Made by a program: the position numbers and the translations under genes. From Vanilla planifolia (taxonomy: Eukaryota > Streptophyta > Magnoliopsida > Asparagales > Orchidaceae), in assembly GCA_023846275.1 (NCBI GenBank), contig JAIUJO010002340.1, positions 95,001 to 159,000 of the forward strand: 64,000 bases of DNA, read 5' to 3'. This document shows positions 12,381 to 24,548 of this stretch, piece by piece; position 1 is the stretch's first letter, and each line of letters opens with the position of its first letter. The notes below the pieces were generated by a model. That model did no database searches. It worked only from the letters and a program-made list of their open reading frames with translations, and was not told the origin of the DNA.

Positions 12381-13881
12381 AATGGGTGAATTGTTTAGTA
12401 TAAAATATTTGATTTCTTTCAAATCTATTTAAAGAAATAGTTTTAAAGCATTTTAAAAGGATAAAGCAATTATCCAAAAATTATTTTGTACAAATTTTTA
12501 ATATAATTTTTTAAAAAGTGACTAATAAATTTTTATAAAAATTACTATATGGAACTATTAATAGGAATTAAAAGGTGTAGTAACGAATTTTTATGTTCTT
12601 CTTCTTAAAATAATTCTACGTCCACTCGAAATAAAAACAAACGAAAATAAAATACTCATTATAAGCCTTTAACCGAATGACGAGGAAGCTAAACCCTTAT
12701 AAAAATGAAACAGAAAAAGAAAGCTACTGGACCTTACAATGAAATGAAATTGTAACAAAAGAAAAACATTTGATGACGTAAATCCAAATAACACAACAAA
12801 AATCCAATGTTTAATGAAACAATTAAAGAGGCACAAAGTACCTTAATTAAATAAATTAGAATTTGAGAAAAGTAATATATCAGTTAATTTGAGAATAAAG
12901 TATGATTTTCGGATTTTGACAACTAAAAACAGAATGTGTGGAAGTTGCAAAGAGAACTGATTGCCAATGGCTTGATGTTTGTGACTTCAAATTTTTTTTC
13001 CAAATTGTTTAAAAATTAATCAATTCATTTCATAAAAAAATTCAACCATTTGTAGATATTTTCTAATAGCTAAAAACATTTACCATATAAGCAAAATATT
13101 TGCTACTACTATGCCAACTTTTTTATTTTTTAATTAAAAATTATTATTTAAATAAAATATTTCAATTTCTGGAAATAATGGCTTAAAGATCTATAGCATA
13201 ACTATTGGTCGATTAGAATGATCAGCATCATTTGATCACGACTATTTAGAAATAAGATTTGACATGGAATATTTTTTTTGAAACCTCATAAAAATACTGC
13301 ATTTTTATCCAAAAAGTAGAACGAACATGGAGCATGCCATCCAAAAATGGTGTGATCACATGAATGATATAAACTGGGATTATAAAAAAGTTTAGATGAT
13401 TAGGATCATTAAACTACTAAATTGTGTGATCATATATTTCTATGTAATGTAGAAATTTTGAAGTTTGCAATAAGTAATAAGGCTTTCTTTTATGCCCACA
13501 TATTCCTTTTTGACTCTATTTTTCTCTTATAAGATCTTTTGTGAGCTATAAAGGCAGCCTGATTGTTTTAAATAATGCCTCACCAGTTCACTTAAGAAGT
13601 GTTTACTTGTGAACTTATGAATTCGTTAAAATTTAGTTTCAAATGTGGGAGTGATAACTTGATCTAAGACATCTCTTCTTATTTTAGATAAATTATAAAT
13701 ATTAAAAATCATTAATGTTCTTTAAGAAGTTTAATTCTAAGTCACTTTTTGTTCCTTCTAATAAAAAGTTTACTCAAGTTTTGTATTTCAAAAAAAATAA
13801 ATTTAAATAACTAGATTTGAATTCAAAATTTATCTCACAAAGCTTTATCACTTAAAAGCTAGATGATCACCATGGGATTAC
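12381..13881. other. AT-rich spacer between the two satellite arrays, no gene seen
   Basis: This stretch shares no repeated words with either flanking array and has no open frame of note. It holds several GATC-containing short inverted motifs, including the perfect palindrome TGTGATCACA at 13351-13360 and GATC words near 13214, 13234, 13405, 13430 and 13866. A TATAAAGG at 13547-13554, about 330 bp before the pentamer array, resembles a TATA box by sequence only. It could be unique DNA or an old transposon remnant that I cannot classify. Confidence 0.5.
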
Positions 13882-16800
13882 AAGAGTAGAGTAGAGAAAA
13901 GCAAAGTAGAGTAGAGTAGAGTTGAGTAGAACAGCATAAAGCATAGTAGAGCAAGGTTAAGCTAAACTATATTAAGCTAGGCTAGGCTAGGTTAGAGTAG
14001 AATAGAGTAGAGTAGAGTAGAGTAGAGTAGAGTAGGGTATAGTAGAGTAGAGTGGGGTAGAGTTGAGTAAGACTGGGCAAGGATAGGCTAGAACAGAATA
14101 GAGTAGAGTGGAGCAAGGTTAGGCTAAGCTAGACTAGGTTAGAGTAGGGTAGAGTTGAGTGGAGTGGAGCTGTGTAGAGTTAGGTTAGGCTAGGCTAGGA
14201 AAGGCTAGCTATAGTAGAGTATAGTAGAGTAGAGTAGAGTAGAGCTCGATTAAGTTAGGCTTGGTTAAGCTGGGAAAGGCTTGAGTAAAGTAGAGTAGAG
14301 TAGAGCAGAGCAAAGTAGAGTAAGGAAGGGCATAGTAGAGTAGATTAAAGTAGAGAAGAGTAGAGATAGTGTAGAGTAGAGTAGAACAGAGTAGAGTAGA
14401 GTTAAGTAGAGTAGTACAGAGTATAGTATAGCTAGGTTAGGCTAAACGAGGCTAAGTTAGTGTAGATTAGAGTAGAGTAGGGTATAGAAAAGTAGAGTAG
14501 AGTATAGTAGAGTAGAGTTGAGTAGAGTAGGGCTAGGTTAGGCTGTGGTAGGCAAGGCTAGGCAAGGCTAGGCAAGGTTAGGCTAGAGTAGAGTAGAGTT
14601 GAGTAGAGTAGAGTAGAGTGGAGTAGAGTTGAGTTAGGTTAGGTTAGGCTAGGCTAGGTTAGGCTAAGCTAGGCAAGGTTGGGCTAGGCTTTGCTAAAGC
14701 AGAATGGACTAGAGCATAGTAGAGCGAAATAATGTAGAGCAAAGAAGAGCAGAGTAGTGTAGAGTGAAGCAGAGTAGGGTAGAGAAGAGTAGAGCAAGGT
14801 TAGTCTAGGTTAGGCCAGACTATGTCAGGCTAGGCTAAAAACAAGAAGAGTAGAGTACAGCTAGTTAGAATAGCCTAGGCTTGGCAATAGCAGAGTAGTG
14901 TAGAGTAGAGTAGAGCAGAGTAGAGCAGAGCAGAGTTGAGCCTGGTGGAGTATAGCAGAGTTGAACAAAGTTGAGTAGAGTAGAGAAGAGTACATTAGAG
15001 CAAAGCAAAGAAAAGCTAGTAAGGATAGGTGAGGATAGAGTGGAGTAGAGTACAGTAGAGTAGAGCTTGGTTTGTCTAGTCTAAGAAAGGCTAGGCTAAA
15101 CAAGGCTAGAGTAGAGAAAAGTAGCATAGAGTAGAGGTGAATTAGGTAGAGTAGAGTAGAGCAAAAAAGACCAAAGGCAAATCAGAGTAGAGAAAAGTAA
15201 AACAGAGCAGAGCAGAGTGGAGAGAAGTAAAGCAGAGTAGAGTAGAGCAGAGTAGAGCAGTGTAAAGAATAGTAGAGCTAAGTTAAGCTAAGCTATACTA
15301 GGCAAGTCTAGGCTAGGCAAGGTTAGAGTAGTGTAGAGTAGAGTAGAGCAGAGTAGCATAGAGTAGAGTAGAGTAAAGTAGAGCATAGTAGAATAGAGTA
15401 GAGTAGAGGAGAGTAGAGTAGAACAGAGTAAAGTGGAGTATAGTAGAGTAGAGTAGAGCTAGGTTAATTAAGCTAGGCTAGGCAAGTCTTGGCTAGGGTA
15501 GAGTAGAGTCATGTAGAGTAGAGTAGAGCTAGGTTAGGCTAGGTTAGGCTAGGCTTGGCTAGACTATAATAGAGTAGAGTAGAGTAGAGTAGAGTAGAAT
15601 AGAGTAGAGCTTGGTTAGGCTAGGTTAGGCAAGGATAAGCTAAGGTTGGCAAGGCAAGAGAAGAGTATTATAGAGTATTATAGAGTATAATAGAGTAGAG
15701 TAGAGTAGAGCTAAGCTTAGTTAGGCTAGGCTAGAGTATAGTGGAGTAGAGTAGACTATAGTAGAGTAGAGAAGAGCAGGATAGAGTAGAGTAGAGTAGA
15801 GCAGAGTAAAGAAAAGCAAAGAAAAGCTTGGTAGAGCTAGGTTAGGATAGGCTAGGATAGGCTAAACTAGGCTAGGTTAGAGTAGAGTAAAGTAAAGTAT
15901 AGTAGAGCTAGGTTAGGCAAAGCTAAGGTAGGCTAGGCAAGGCAATGCTAGGATTTAGTGTAGTAATGAAGTGTTTAGTATATTAGAGTATAGTAGAGTA
16001 GAGTAGAGATTTGTTAGGCTAGGCTAGGCAAGGTTAGGCAAAACTAGGCTCGAATAGAGAAGAGTAGAGAAGAGTAGAGCAGAAAAAAGTAGAGCAGAGC
16101 AAACCAGAGTAAAGTAGAGTAGAGCAGAGTAGAATAGAGTAAAGCAGAGAAGAGTAGAGTAGAGACATGTTTGGCTAGGCAATAGTAGAGTGGAGTACAG
16201 CAAGGTTTGGCTACCTGCCATTGCTAGGCCTGGGTAGAGTGGCTATGCTAGGCTATAATAAAGTAAAGTAGAGTAAAAAAGAGTATAGTAGAGTAGAGTA
16301 GAGCAGAGCAGAGTAGAGTAGAGAAGAGTGGAGAAGAGTAGAGCATAGTAGAATAGAAAAGAGTAAAGTGGAGTAGAGTAGAGCAAAGAAGAGTAGAGAT
16401 AGGTTTGGTTAAGCTAAGCCTTGTTGGACTAGGTTAGGCTAAGTTATACTAGGTTAGAATAGAGTAGAGTAAGATACAGTAGAGTAGAGAAGAGTAAAGT
16501 AGAGTAGAGTAGAGTATAATGGAGTAGAGGAAAGCAAAACAGAATGGGATAAAGAAAAGCAGAGCAGAGCATAGCAGAGTAGAGCAGAGTAGAGTAGAGC
16601 TGAGCAAAGTAGAGAAGAGCAAAGTAGAGTAGTATAGAGTAGAGTAGAGCTAGGTTAGGCTAAGCTAGCTCAAGCCTTGGTAAGGTTAGGGTAGAGTATT
16701 ATAGAGTATAGAAGATTAGAGTAGAGTAGTATGGAGTAGAGTATAGTAGAATAAAGTAGATTATAATAGAGTAGAGTAGAGTAGAGTAAAGTAGAGTAGA

Positions 16801-19800
16801 GTATAATAGAATAGAATAGAGTTGAGTAGATTAGAATAGAGTAGAGTAGAGTAGAGTAGAGTAGGGTAAAGTTGAGTAGAGTAGAATAGAGTTTAGTAGA
16901 GTACAATAGAGTAGAGTCCGGTAGAGTAGAGTAGAGTAGAGTAGAGTAGAGTAGAATAGAGTAGAATAGAGTAGAGTAGAGTAGTGTTAGGTTAGACCAG
17001 GCTAGAGTAGAGTAGAATAAAGTTAGGTTATGCTATGCTAGATTAAGTTAGGTTAAGCTAGAGTAGTGTAGAACAGTGTAAAGAAGAGTTTAATAGAGCT
17101 AGGTTAGGTTTGGCCAGGCTAGGGTAGGTTTAGAGTAGAGTAGAGTAGAGTATAGTAGAGAATAGCTAGGTTAGGCTTGGCTAGGTTATAGTATAGTAGA
17201 CCAGAGTATAATAAAGAAGAGCAGAGCAAAGCATAGCAGAGTAGAGTAGAGGCAAGTTAGGTTAGGCTAGGAGAGGCTAGGCTAAACAAGGTTAAGCTAG
17301 AGTAGAGTAAAGACGAGTAGAGTATGGTAGAGTAGAGTAAAGTAGAGCTAGGTTAGGCTAGGCTCGACTAGGGTATGTTGAAGTAAAATAGAGTAGATTA
17401 GAGTAGAGTAAAGTAGAGTAGATTAAAATAGAGTATAGTAGAGTAAAGTAGAGTAGAGTTTGGTTAGGCTATGCTTGGCTAGGTTAAGGTAGTAGGCTAG
17501 GCAAGGTAAGCTAAAGTATAGTAAAGAAGAGTGGATTAGAGTAGAATAGAGTTGAGTAAGGTTTTGTTAGGCTAAAATAGGCTAGAGGATAGTAGAGTAG
17601 AGAAGAGTATAGGAGAGTAGAGATGAGATAAGCACAGTAGTGCAAAGTAGAGTAGAGTAAAGCAGAGTAGAGCAGGGTAGAGCTGTGCTAGATAAGGCTA
17701 GGCTAAGCTAGAGTAGAGTAGAACACGAGTAGGCTAGATGCTGGAGTAGAGTAGAGTAGAGTAGAGAAAAGTAGAGCATACCTAAGCTGAGCAAAACAGA
17801 GAAAAGCAGAGTAGAGCTGAGTAGAGCAAAGAGGAGCAGAGTAGAGATGAGAGCAGAGTTAAGTAGATTAGAGTAGAGCAAAATAGAGCAAAGTAGAGAA
17901 GTGTAGAGTAGTGGTAGGTTAGGATAAGCTATGTTAGGCAAGGCTAGGATAGGTAAGGTTAGAGTAGAGTGAGAAGAGTAGAGTGAGAAGAGTAGAGTGG
18001 AGTAGAGTAGAGTAGAGTAGAGTAAAGCTTGTTTAGGCTTGGGTAGGCTAAGTTAGGTTAGGCTAAGCTAAAGTAGAATAGAGTAGAGTAGAGTAAAGGA
18101 GAGTAGAGAAGAGTGGAGTAGAGCTAAGTTAGGTTAGCCTGGGCAAGGCTAGGCTAGAGTAGAGTAGAGTTGAGTAGAGCAAAGTAAAGTAGAGTAGAGT
18201 AGAGTAGAGCAGAGCAAATCAAAGCGAAGCAGAGTAGAGCTATGTAGAGCATAGTAGAGCAGAGCAGAGTAGGGAAGAGCAAAGCTGAGAAGAGCAAAGC
18301 TAAGTTAGTATAGGTTAGGCTAGGATAGGCTTGATTAGAGTATAATAGAATATAATAGAGTAGAGTACAGAAGAATAGAGCTATGTTAGGTAGGGCTAGG
18401 CTAGGCTAAGTTAGAGTAGAGTAAAGTAGAGTAGAGTAGAATATAATAGAGTAGAGGAAAGTATAGTAGAGCTAGGTTAGGCTTGGGTAGGCTAGGCTAG
18501 GCTATGCTAGGCTAGAGTAGAGTAAAGTAGAGTAGAGTATAGTAGAGTAGAGTAGAGCAAGGTTAGGTAAGGCTAGGCTAGAGTAGAGTAGAGAAGAGCT
18601 AGGTTAAGCTAGGCTAAGTTAGGTTAGGTTAGAGAAGAGTAGTGTATAGTAGAGTAGATTAGACTAGAGTAGAGCAGAGTAGAGCATAGCATTGTAGAGT
18701 ATAGATAAGTAGAGAAGTGCATAGTAGAGTGGAGCGTAATAGAGCAAAATAGTGTAGAGTAGAGTAGAGTAGAGCAAAGTAAAGTAGAGTAGGGCTTTGT
18801 TAGGCTAAGATAGGCTCACTTAGTCTAAGTTAGAGTAAAGGAGAGTAGAGTAGATTAAAGTAAAGTAGAGTAGAGTATAGTATAGTATAATATAATTGAG
18901 TAAAGTAGAGTAGAGTTGAGCAAGGTTAGGCTAGGCTCAGCTAGGCTGGGCTTGGTTAGGCTAAGCTAGAGAAGAGTAGAGTTGTGTAGAGTAGGGTAGC
19001 ATTAGGTTAGGTTAGGCTAGGCTAGGTTAGGTTAGAGTTAAGTAGAGTAGAGTAGAGTAGAATAGTGTAGAGTAGAGAAGAGCAGTGTAAAGTAGAGAAG
19101 AGTAGAGTAGAGCTAGGTTAGGTTAGGCTAGGCTAGGAAAGCTTAGAATAGACTAGAGTAGAGTAGAGTAGAGTAGAGTAGAGCTAAGATAGGCTAAGCA
19201 AGGCTAAGCTAGGTTAGAGTAGAGTAGACAGTGTAGAGGATAGTAAAGTATATTAGAGTAGAGTAGTATAGATCTAGGCTAGGCTATACTAAGCTAGAGT
19301 ATGCTTGATTAGGCTAAGCTAAGCTAGAGTAGAGTAGAGTAGAGTAGAGTAAAGAAGAGTAGAGTAGAGTAGAGCAGAGTAGAGTGGAGAATAGTAGAGA
19401 AACATAAAGCAGAGTAACGTAGAGTAAAGCTAGGTTAAGTTAGGCTAGACTAAGCTAAGCTAGGTTGTGTTTGGCTAGGCTAGAGTAAAGTAGATTAGAG
19501 TAGATTAGAGTAGAGCTAGGTTAGGTTAGGTTATGTAAGGTTAGAGAAGAGTAGAGTAAAGTAGAGCTAAGTTAGGCTAGGTTAGGCTAAGATAGGTTGG
19601 GGTAGGTTAGGCAAGGCTAGGTTAGGCTATAATATAGTATAGTGGAGTTGAGTAGAGTAGAGTAGAATATAGTAGAGCTAGGTTAGGCAGGCCATCCTAG
19701 AATATAGTAGAGCAAAACAAACCAAAGTAGAGTATAGTAGAGAAGAGTAGAGTGGAGTAGGGCATTGTAGAGCTGAGTTGAGTAGATTAGAGAAGAGCTA

Positions 19801-20620
19801 AGTTAGGTTAGGTTAGGCTAGGCTGGGTTAGAGTAAAGCTATGTTAGGTTAGGTTAGGCAAGGCTAGGTAAGAGCAGAGTAGAGTAGAGCTAGATTAGGT
19901 TAGGCTAGGCTTGGTAAGGCTAGGCAAGGCTTGGATAGGTTTGGCTAGGCTATGGTAGAGTAAAATAGAGTAGAGTATGGTAGAGTAGCATAGAGTTGAG
20001 TAGGATGGAGTAGAGCTAGGTTAGGTTAGGAAAGACTGGGTTAAGCTTGAGTACAATAGAAGAGCATAGAGTAGAATAGAGTAGAGTAGAAAAAAGAAGA
20101 GAAGAGAAGAGTTCAGAAGAGTAATGTAGAGTAGAGCTTGGTTAAGCTAAGATAGGCTAGGCTAGGCAACGCTAGGTTAGGCTAGAGTAGAGTAGAGCTA
20201 AGTGTGGCTAAGCTTACTAGGCAAGTTTAGAGTATGGTAGAGTAGAGTAGGGTAGAGTATAATAGAGTAGGGCTAGGTTAGGTTAGGCTAGGCTAGGCTA
20301 TCCTTTGGTAGGCTAGGATAGGCTAGGCTAGTGTGGATTAGAGCAGAGTAGAGTGGAGTAGTGTAGAGTGTAGTAGAGTAGAGTAGAGTAGACTAGAGTA
20401 GAATCAAGTAAAGTAGAGCTCGATTAAGCTAGGTTAGGCTAGAGTAGAGTGGAGTAGAGTGGTGTAAAGTTGAGTAGAGTAGAGTAGAGTAGAGAAGAGT
20501 AGAGCAGAGTAGAGCAGAGCATATCAAAGAAAAGTGGAGTAAAGAAGAGTAGAGCATGGTTAGGCTACGCTAGGCTAGAGTAGGCTAGGCTAAGAAAAAC
20601 TAGCCTAGGATAGAGTGGAG

Positions 20621-20670
20621 TAGAGTATAGTAGGGTAAGAAAGAGTATAGTAGGGTAAGAAAGAGTATAA
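20621..20670 (+). repeat. 20-bp local tandem repeat
   Basis: The phrase AGAGTATAGTAGGGTAAGA occurs at 20622 and again at 20642, and a third, diverging copy starts at 20662. It shows duplication at a four-word scale. Confidence 0.9.
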
Positions 20671-21089
20671 TAGAGTAGGGTAAAATAGAGCTATGTTAGA
20701 CTAGGCAAGGCTAGGCTAGGCTAAATTAGGCTAGAGTAGAGTAAAGTTTGGTAGAGAAGAGTAGAATAGACTATCAAAGTAGAGAAAAGTAGAGTAGAGA
20801 AGAATAGAGTAGAACATAGTAGAACAGAGCAGAGTAGAGAAGAGTTAAGAGGAGTTGAGTGGAGTAGAGCAGAGTAGATTAGTGTAGAGTAGAGTATAGA
20901 AGAGTAGAGAAGAGCTAGGTTATGCAAAGTGAGGCTAGGCTTAGTTAGAGTAGAGTAGAGTAGAATAGAGTGGAGTAGAGCTACATAAGGCTAGGCTAGG
21001 TTAGGCAAAGCAAGGCAAAGCTAGGCTAAGAAAGGCTAGGCTAGGCTTGGCTAAGCTAGGCTAAGCTAGGCAAGAGTATAGTAGAGTTG

Positions 21090-21215
21090 ATTAGAGTAGA
21101 GAATAGTAAAGCAGAGCAGAGCAGAGAAGAGTAAAGCATAGTATAGCAGAGCAGAGTAGAGCAGGGAATAGCAGAGCAGAGCATAGTGGGCAGATCAGAG
21201 CAGAGAGTAGAGCTA
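21090..21215 (+). repeat. CAGAG-variant cluster in the pentamer array
   Basis: Here CAGAG dominates over TAGAG, with AAGAG mixed in. Other clusters lie near 23950-24130, 47470-47640, 52375-52570 and 58735-58815. On the minus strand these give Leu-Leu-Cys-Ser-Ala in place of Leu-Leu-Tyr-Ser-Thr. Clustering of one variant points to local spreading of a mutated word. Confidence 0.75.
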
Positions 21216-23228
21216 TGTTAGGCAAAGCAGGGCTAAATTAAAGTAATGCAGAGTAGAGTAGAATAGAGTAGAGTAGAGTAGAGTAGAGAAGGTTAGAGAA
21301 AAATAGAGTATAGTAGAGCAAGATTAGGCTAATTTAGGCTAAGGTAGGCCATGTAAGGAAAGAGTATAGTAGAGTAAACTAGAGTATAGTAGAGCTAAGT
21401 TAGGCTAGGCTAGGCTAGAGTACAATAAAGCAGCGTAGAGTAGAGTATAGCAAAGCAGAGCAGAGTAGAGTAGAGCATGGTAGAGAAGAGTAGAGTAGAG
21501 TAGAGTAGAGCAGAGCTTGGTTAGGCTAGGCTAGGATAGGCGAGAGTAGAGTAGAGTAAACTACAGTATAGTACAGTATAGTAAAGTAGAGCAAGGTTAG
21601 GCGAAGCTAGGCTTAACTGAGTTAGAGTAGAATATAGTAGATTAGAGTAGAGTACAGTAAAGTAAATTATAGTAGAGCTAGGATAGGCAAGGCAAGGCTA
21701 AGATTAGCTAGAGTATAGTAGAGTAGTGTAGAGAAAGGTTAAGCTAGGCAAGGTTATGTTAGGCTAAACAAGGATAGAGTAGAGTAGAGTAGAGTAAAGC
21801 AGAGCAAAGTAGAGTAGAGTAAAGCAGAGTAAAACAGAGTAGAGCAAAGTAGAGCAGAGTATAGTTGAACAGAGTAAAGTAGAGTAGACATAGCAGAGTA
21901 GAACAGAGTAGAGTAGGGTAGAGTTGGGTAGAGTAGAGTAGAGTAAGATTAGGCTAGGCTAAGCTAAGCAAGCTTAGAGTAGAGCAGAGTACACTATAGT
22001 AGAATATAGTCGAGTGGAGTAGAGCTAGGTTAGGCTAGGCAAGGCTAGAGTAGAATAGAGTATTGTTGAGTAGAGTATAGTAGAGGAGAGTAGAGTAGAG
22101 CTAGGTTAGGCTAGGCCAGGCAAGAGTTGAATAGAGTAGAGTAGAGTTGAGTTGAGTGGAGCTAGGTTAGGTTAGGTTAGGGCATAATATAGTAGATTAG
22201 AGTAGAGTAAAGCAGTGTGTAGTAGAGCTAAGTAAGGCATAACTAGGTTAGGCTTGGCTAAGCTATAGTAGAGTAGAGTAGAGCTAGGTCAGGCTAGGCT
22301 AGTTTAGAGTATTGTAAAGAAGAGTAGAGTAAAGTAGAGTAGAGTATAGTAGAGTATAACAGAATAGAGCCTAAAGAAGAGTAGAGTAAAGTAGAGTAGA
22401 GTAGAGTAGAGTAGAGTATAGCAGAACATAGCAGAGTAGAGTAGAGTATAGCTGAGCTAGATTAGGATAGGCTAGGCTAAGCAAGGCTAGACTACAAAAA
22501 AGTAAAGCTAAGATAGGTTAGGCTAGGCTAGAGTTTAATAGAGTAGAGTGGAGTAGAGTAGAATATAGTAGAGTACTGTAGAGTAGAGTAGAGCTAGTCT
22601 AGGCTAATCTAGGCTAAATTAGGTGAGGATAGGCTATGCTAGAGTAGAGTAGAGTAGAGCTAAGTAGAGTGGAGTAGTTTAAAGTAGAGCAAGATTAGGC
22701 TTGGCTTGGCTAGGCTATGTTAAAGTATAATAGAGTAGAGTAGGATAGAGCAAACAGAGCAGAGTAAAGAATAACAGAGCAAAGCAGAGAAAAGTAGAGT
22801 AGAGTAAGGTAGAGTAGAGCAGAGTAGAGCTTGGTTTGGTTAAGCTAGGCCAAGCTAGGCTAGGCTAAAGTTTAGTAGATCAAAGTAGAGCTTGCTTCGA
22901 CTTTACTAAACTAGGTGAGGCTAGAGTAGAGTGGAGTAGAGAGCAGAGTAGAGCTAGGTTAGTTTGGGTTATGATAGGCTAAGAGAGGCTAGGTTAGAGT
23001 AGAGTAGAGTGGAGTAGAGTAGAGTAGAGTAAAGTAGAGTAAAGCTCAGTTAGGCTAGACTAAGCTAGGTTAGGCTGGAGCAGAGTATAGTAGACCAGAG
23101 TAGAGCAGAGTATAGCAGGACAAAGCAAAGTAGAGTCGAGTAAGGCATAGGAGGGTAGAGAAGAGAAGAGTAGAGTATAGTAAAGAAGAGTAGAGTAGAG
23201 TGGAGAATGGCAAAGTAGAGCAGAGTAG

Positions 23229-23312
23229 AGCAAAGCCTAAGTCAGGCTAGGCTAGGCAAAAGTAGAGTAGAGCAAAGCCTAAGCTAGGCTAGGCTAAAGT
23301 AGAGTAGATAAG
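23229..23312 (+). repeat. 42-bp local tandem duplication
   Basis: The rare phrase CAAAGCCTAAG begins at 23231 and recurs at 23273, each followed by a B block and then AGTAGAGTAG. Confidence 0.85.
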
Positions 23313-24500
23313 AATAAAGTTGGTTAGAGTAAAGTATAATAAGGCTTAGCTATGCTAGGTTATATTAGGCTAAGCTAAACTAGGCCTAATGGAGTAGAGT
23401 AGTATAGAGGAGTATAGAGCAATATTAGGCTTAGTAAGGCTAGAGTAGAATAATAAAATAGAGTAGAGTACAATTGAGTAGAGAAGTGTAGAGTAGAGTA
23501 AGGCTAAGCTAAGCTTGGCAAGGTTAGGTTAAGATACGTTTGGCTGGGATAAGCTAAGCTAAGTTAGGCTAGGCTAAGCTCGACTAGGCTAGGCCAAGTT
23601 AGGCTAGGTTAGGCTAGGTTGGGCTATACAAGAGTAGAGTAGAGTAAAGTATAATAGAATAGAATAGAGTAGAGTATAGTATAATAAGGCTGGGTAAGGC
23701 TATAATAGGCTAGGCTAGGCTATGTTAGACTAGAGTAGGGTAGAGTAGAGTAGCATAAAACTAAGTTAGGCTTAGTTAGGGTAGAGTAGAATAAAATAAA
23801 ATAGAGTAGAGTAGAGTAAGGCTAGGCTAAGCTAAGTGAGGTTAGGTTTGCTTAGGGAAGGCTAGGGTTAGGTAGGGTAGGCTAGGTTAGAGTAAGGAAG
23901 GTAGTGTAGAGTGGAGTAGAGTAGAGTAAAGTATAATAGAGTAGAGTAAGAGTAGAGTAAAGTAAAGCAGAGTAGGGTAGACAGAGAAGAGAAGAGTAGA
24001 GAAGAGCAATGCAAAGTATAATAGAATAGAATCAGGCAGAGTAGAGCACTGAAGAGCAGAGCAGTGTAGAGTAGAAAAGAGTAGAGTAAAGCAAATCAGA
24101 GCATGTCAGAGTAGAACAAAGCAAAGTTGATTAGAGCTTAGGTGAGGTTAGGCTACACTAGGTTAGGTTAGGCTAGGCTAGAGTAAAATAAAGTAGAGTA
24201 GGGTAGAGTAGAGTATAGTAAGGCTAAGCAAGGCTAGGCTAGGTTAGGTTAGGCTAGGCTATGCTAGACTAGAGTATGGTACAGTACAGTGGTATAAAGG
24301 TAGGTTTGGGTTAGATAGGTTATAGTAGAATAAAATATAATAGAGTAGAGTAGGGTAGAGTTAGGCTAGGCTAAGGTAGGAGAGGTTAACTAAGGCTAGG
24401 ATAGGTTAGGCTATGCTAGGCTAGGCTAGGTTAGAGTAGGGTAGGGTAGAGAAGTGTAGAGTAACATAGAGTAGAGTAGGCTTGAGTAGTGTAGAGTAGA

Positions 24501-24548
24501 GTATAGTATAGTATAATATAGTATAATATAGTATAGTATAGTATAGTA
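24501..24548 (+). repeat. TATAG/TAATA-type block within the pentamer array
   Basis: A local run of GTATA words with two GTATAATATA steps replaces TAGAG. It is a third word class, AT-rich, and keeps the 5-bp period. Similar blocks occur at 39366-39400 and 58889-58952. Confidence 0.85.

Noticed and set aside
13547..13554. TATAAAGG as a promoter
   Set aside because: It is a single short word in AT-rich DNA with no gene or supporting element downstream, so it is kept only as a low-interest remark.
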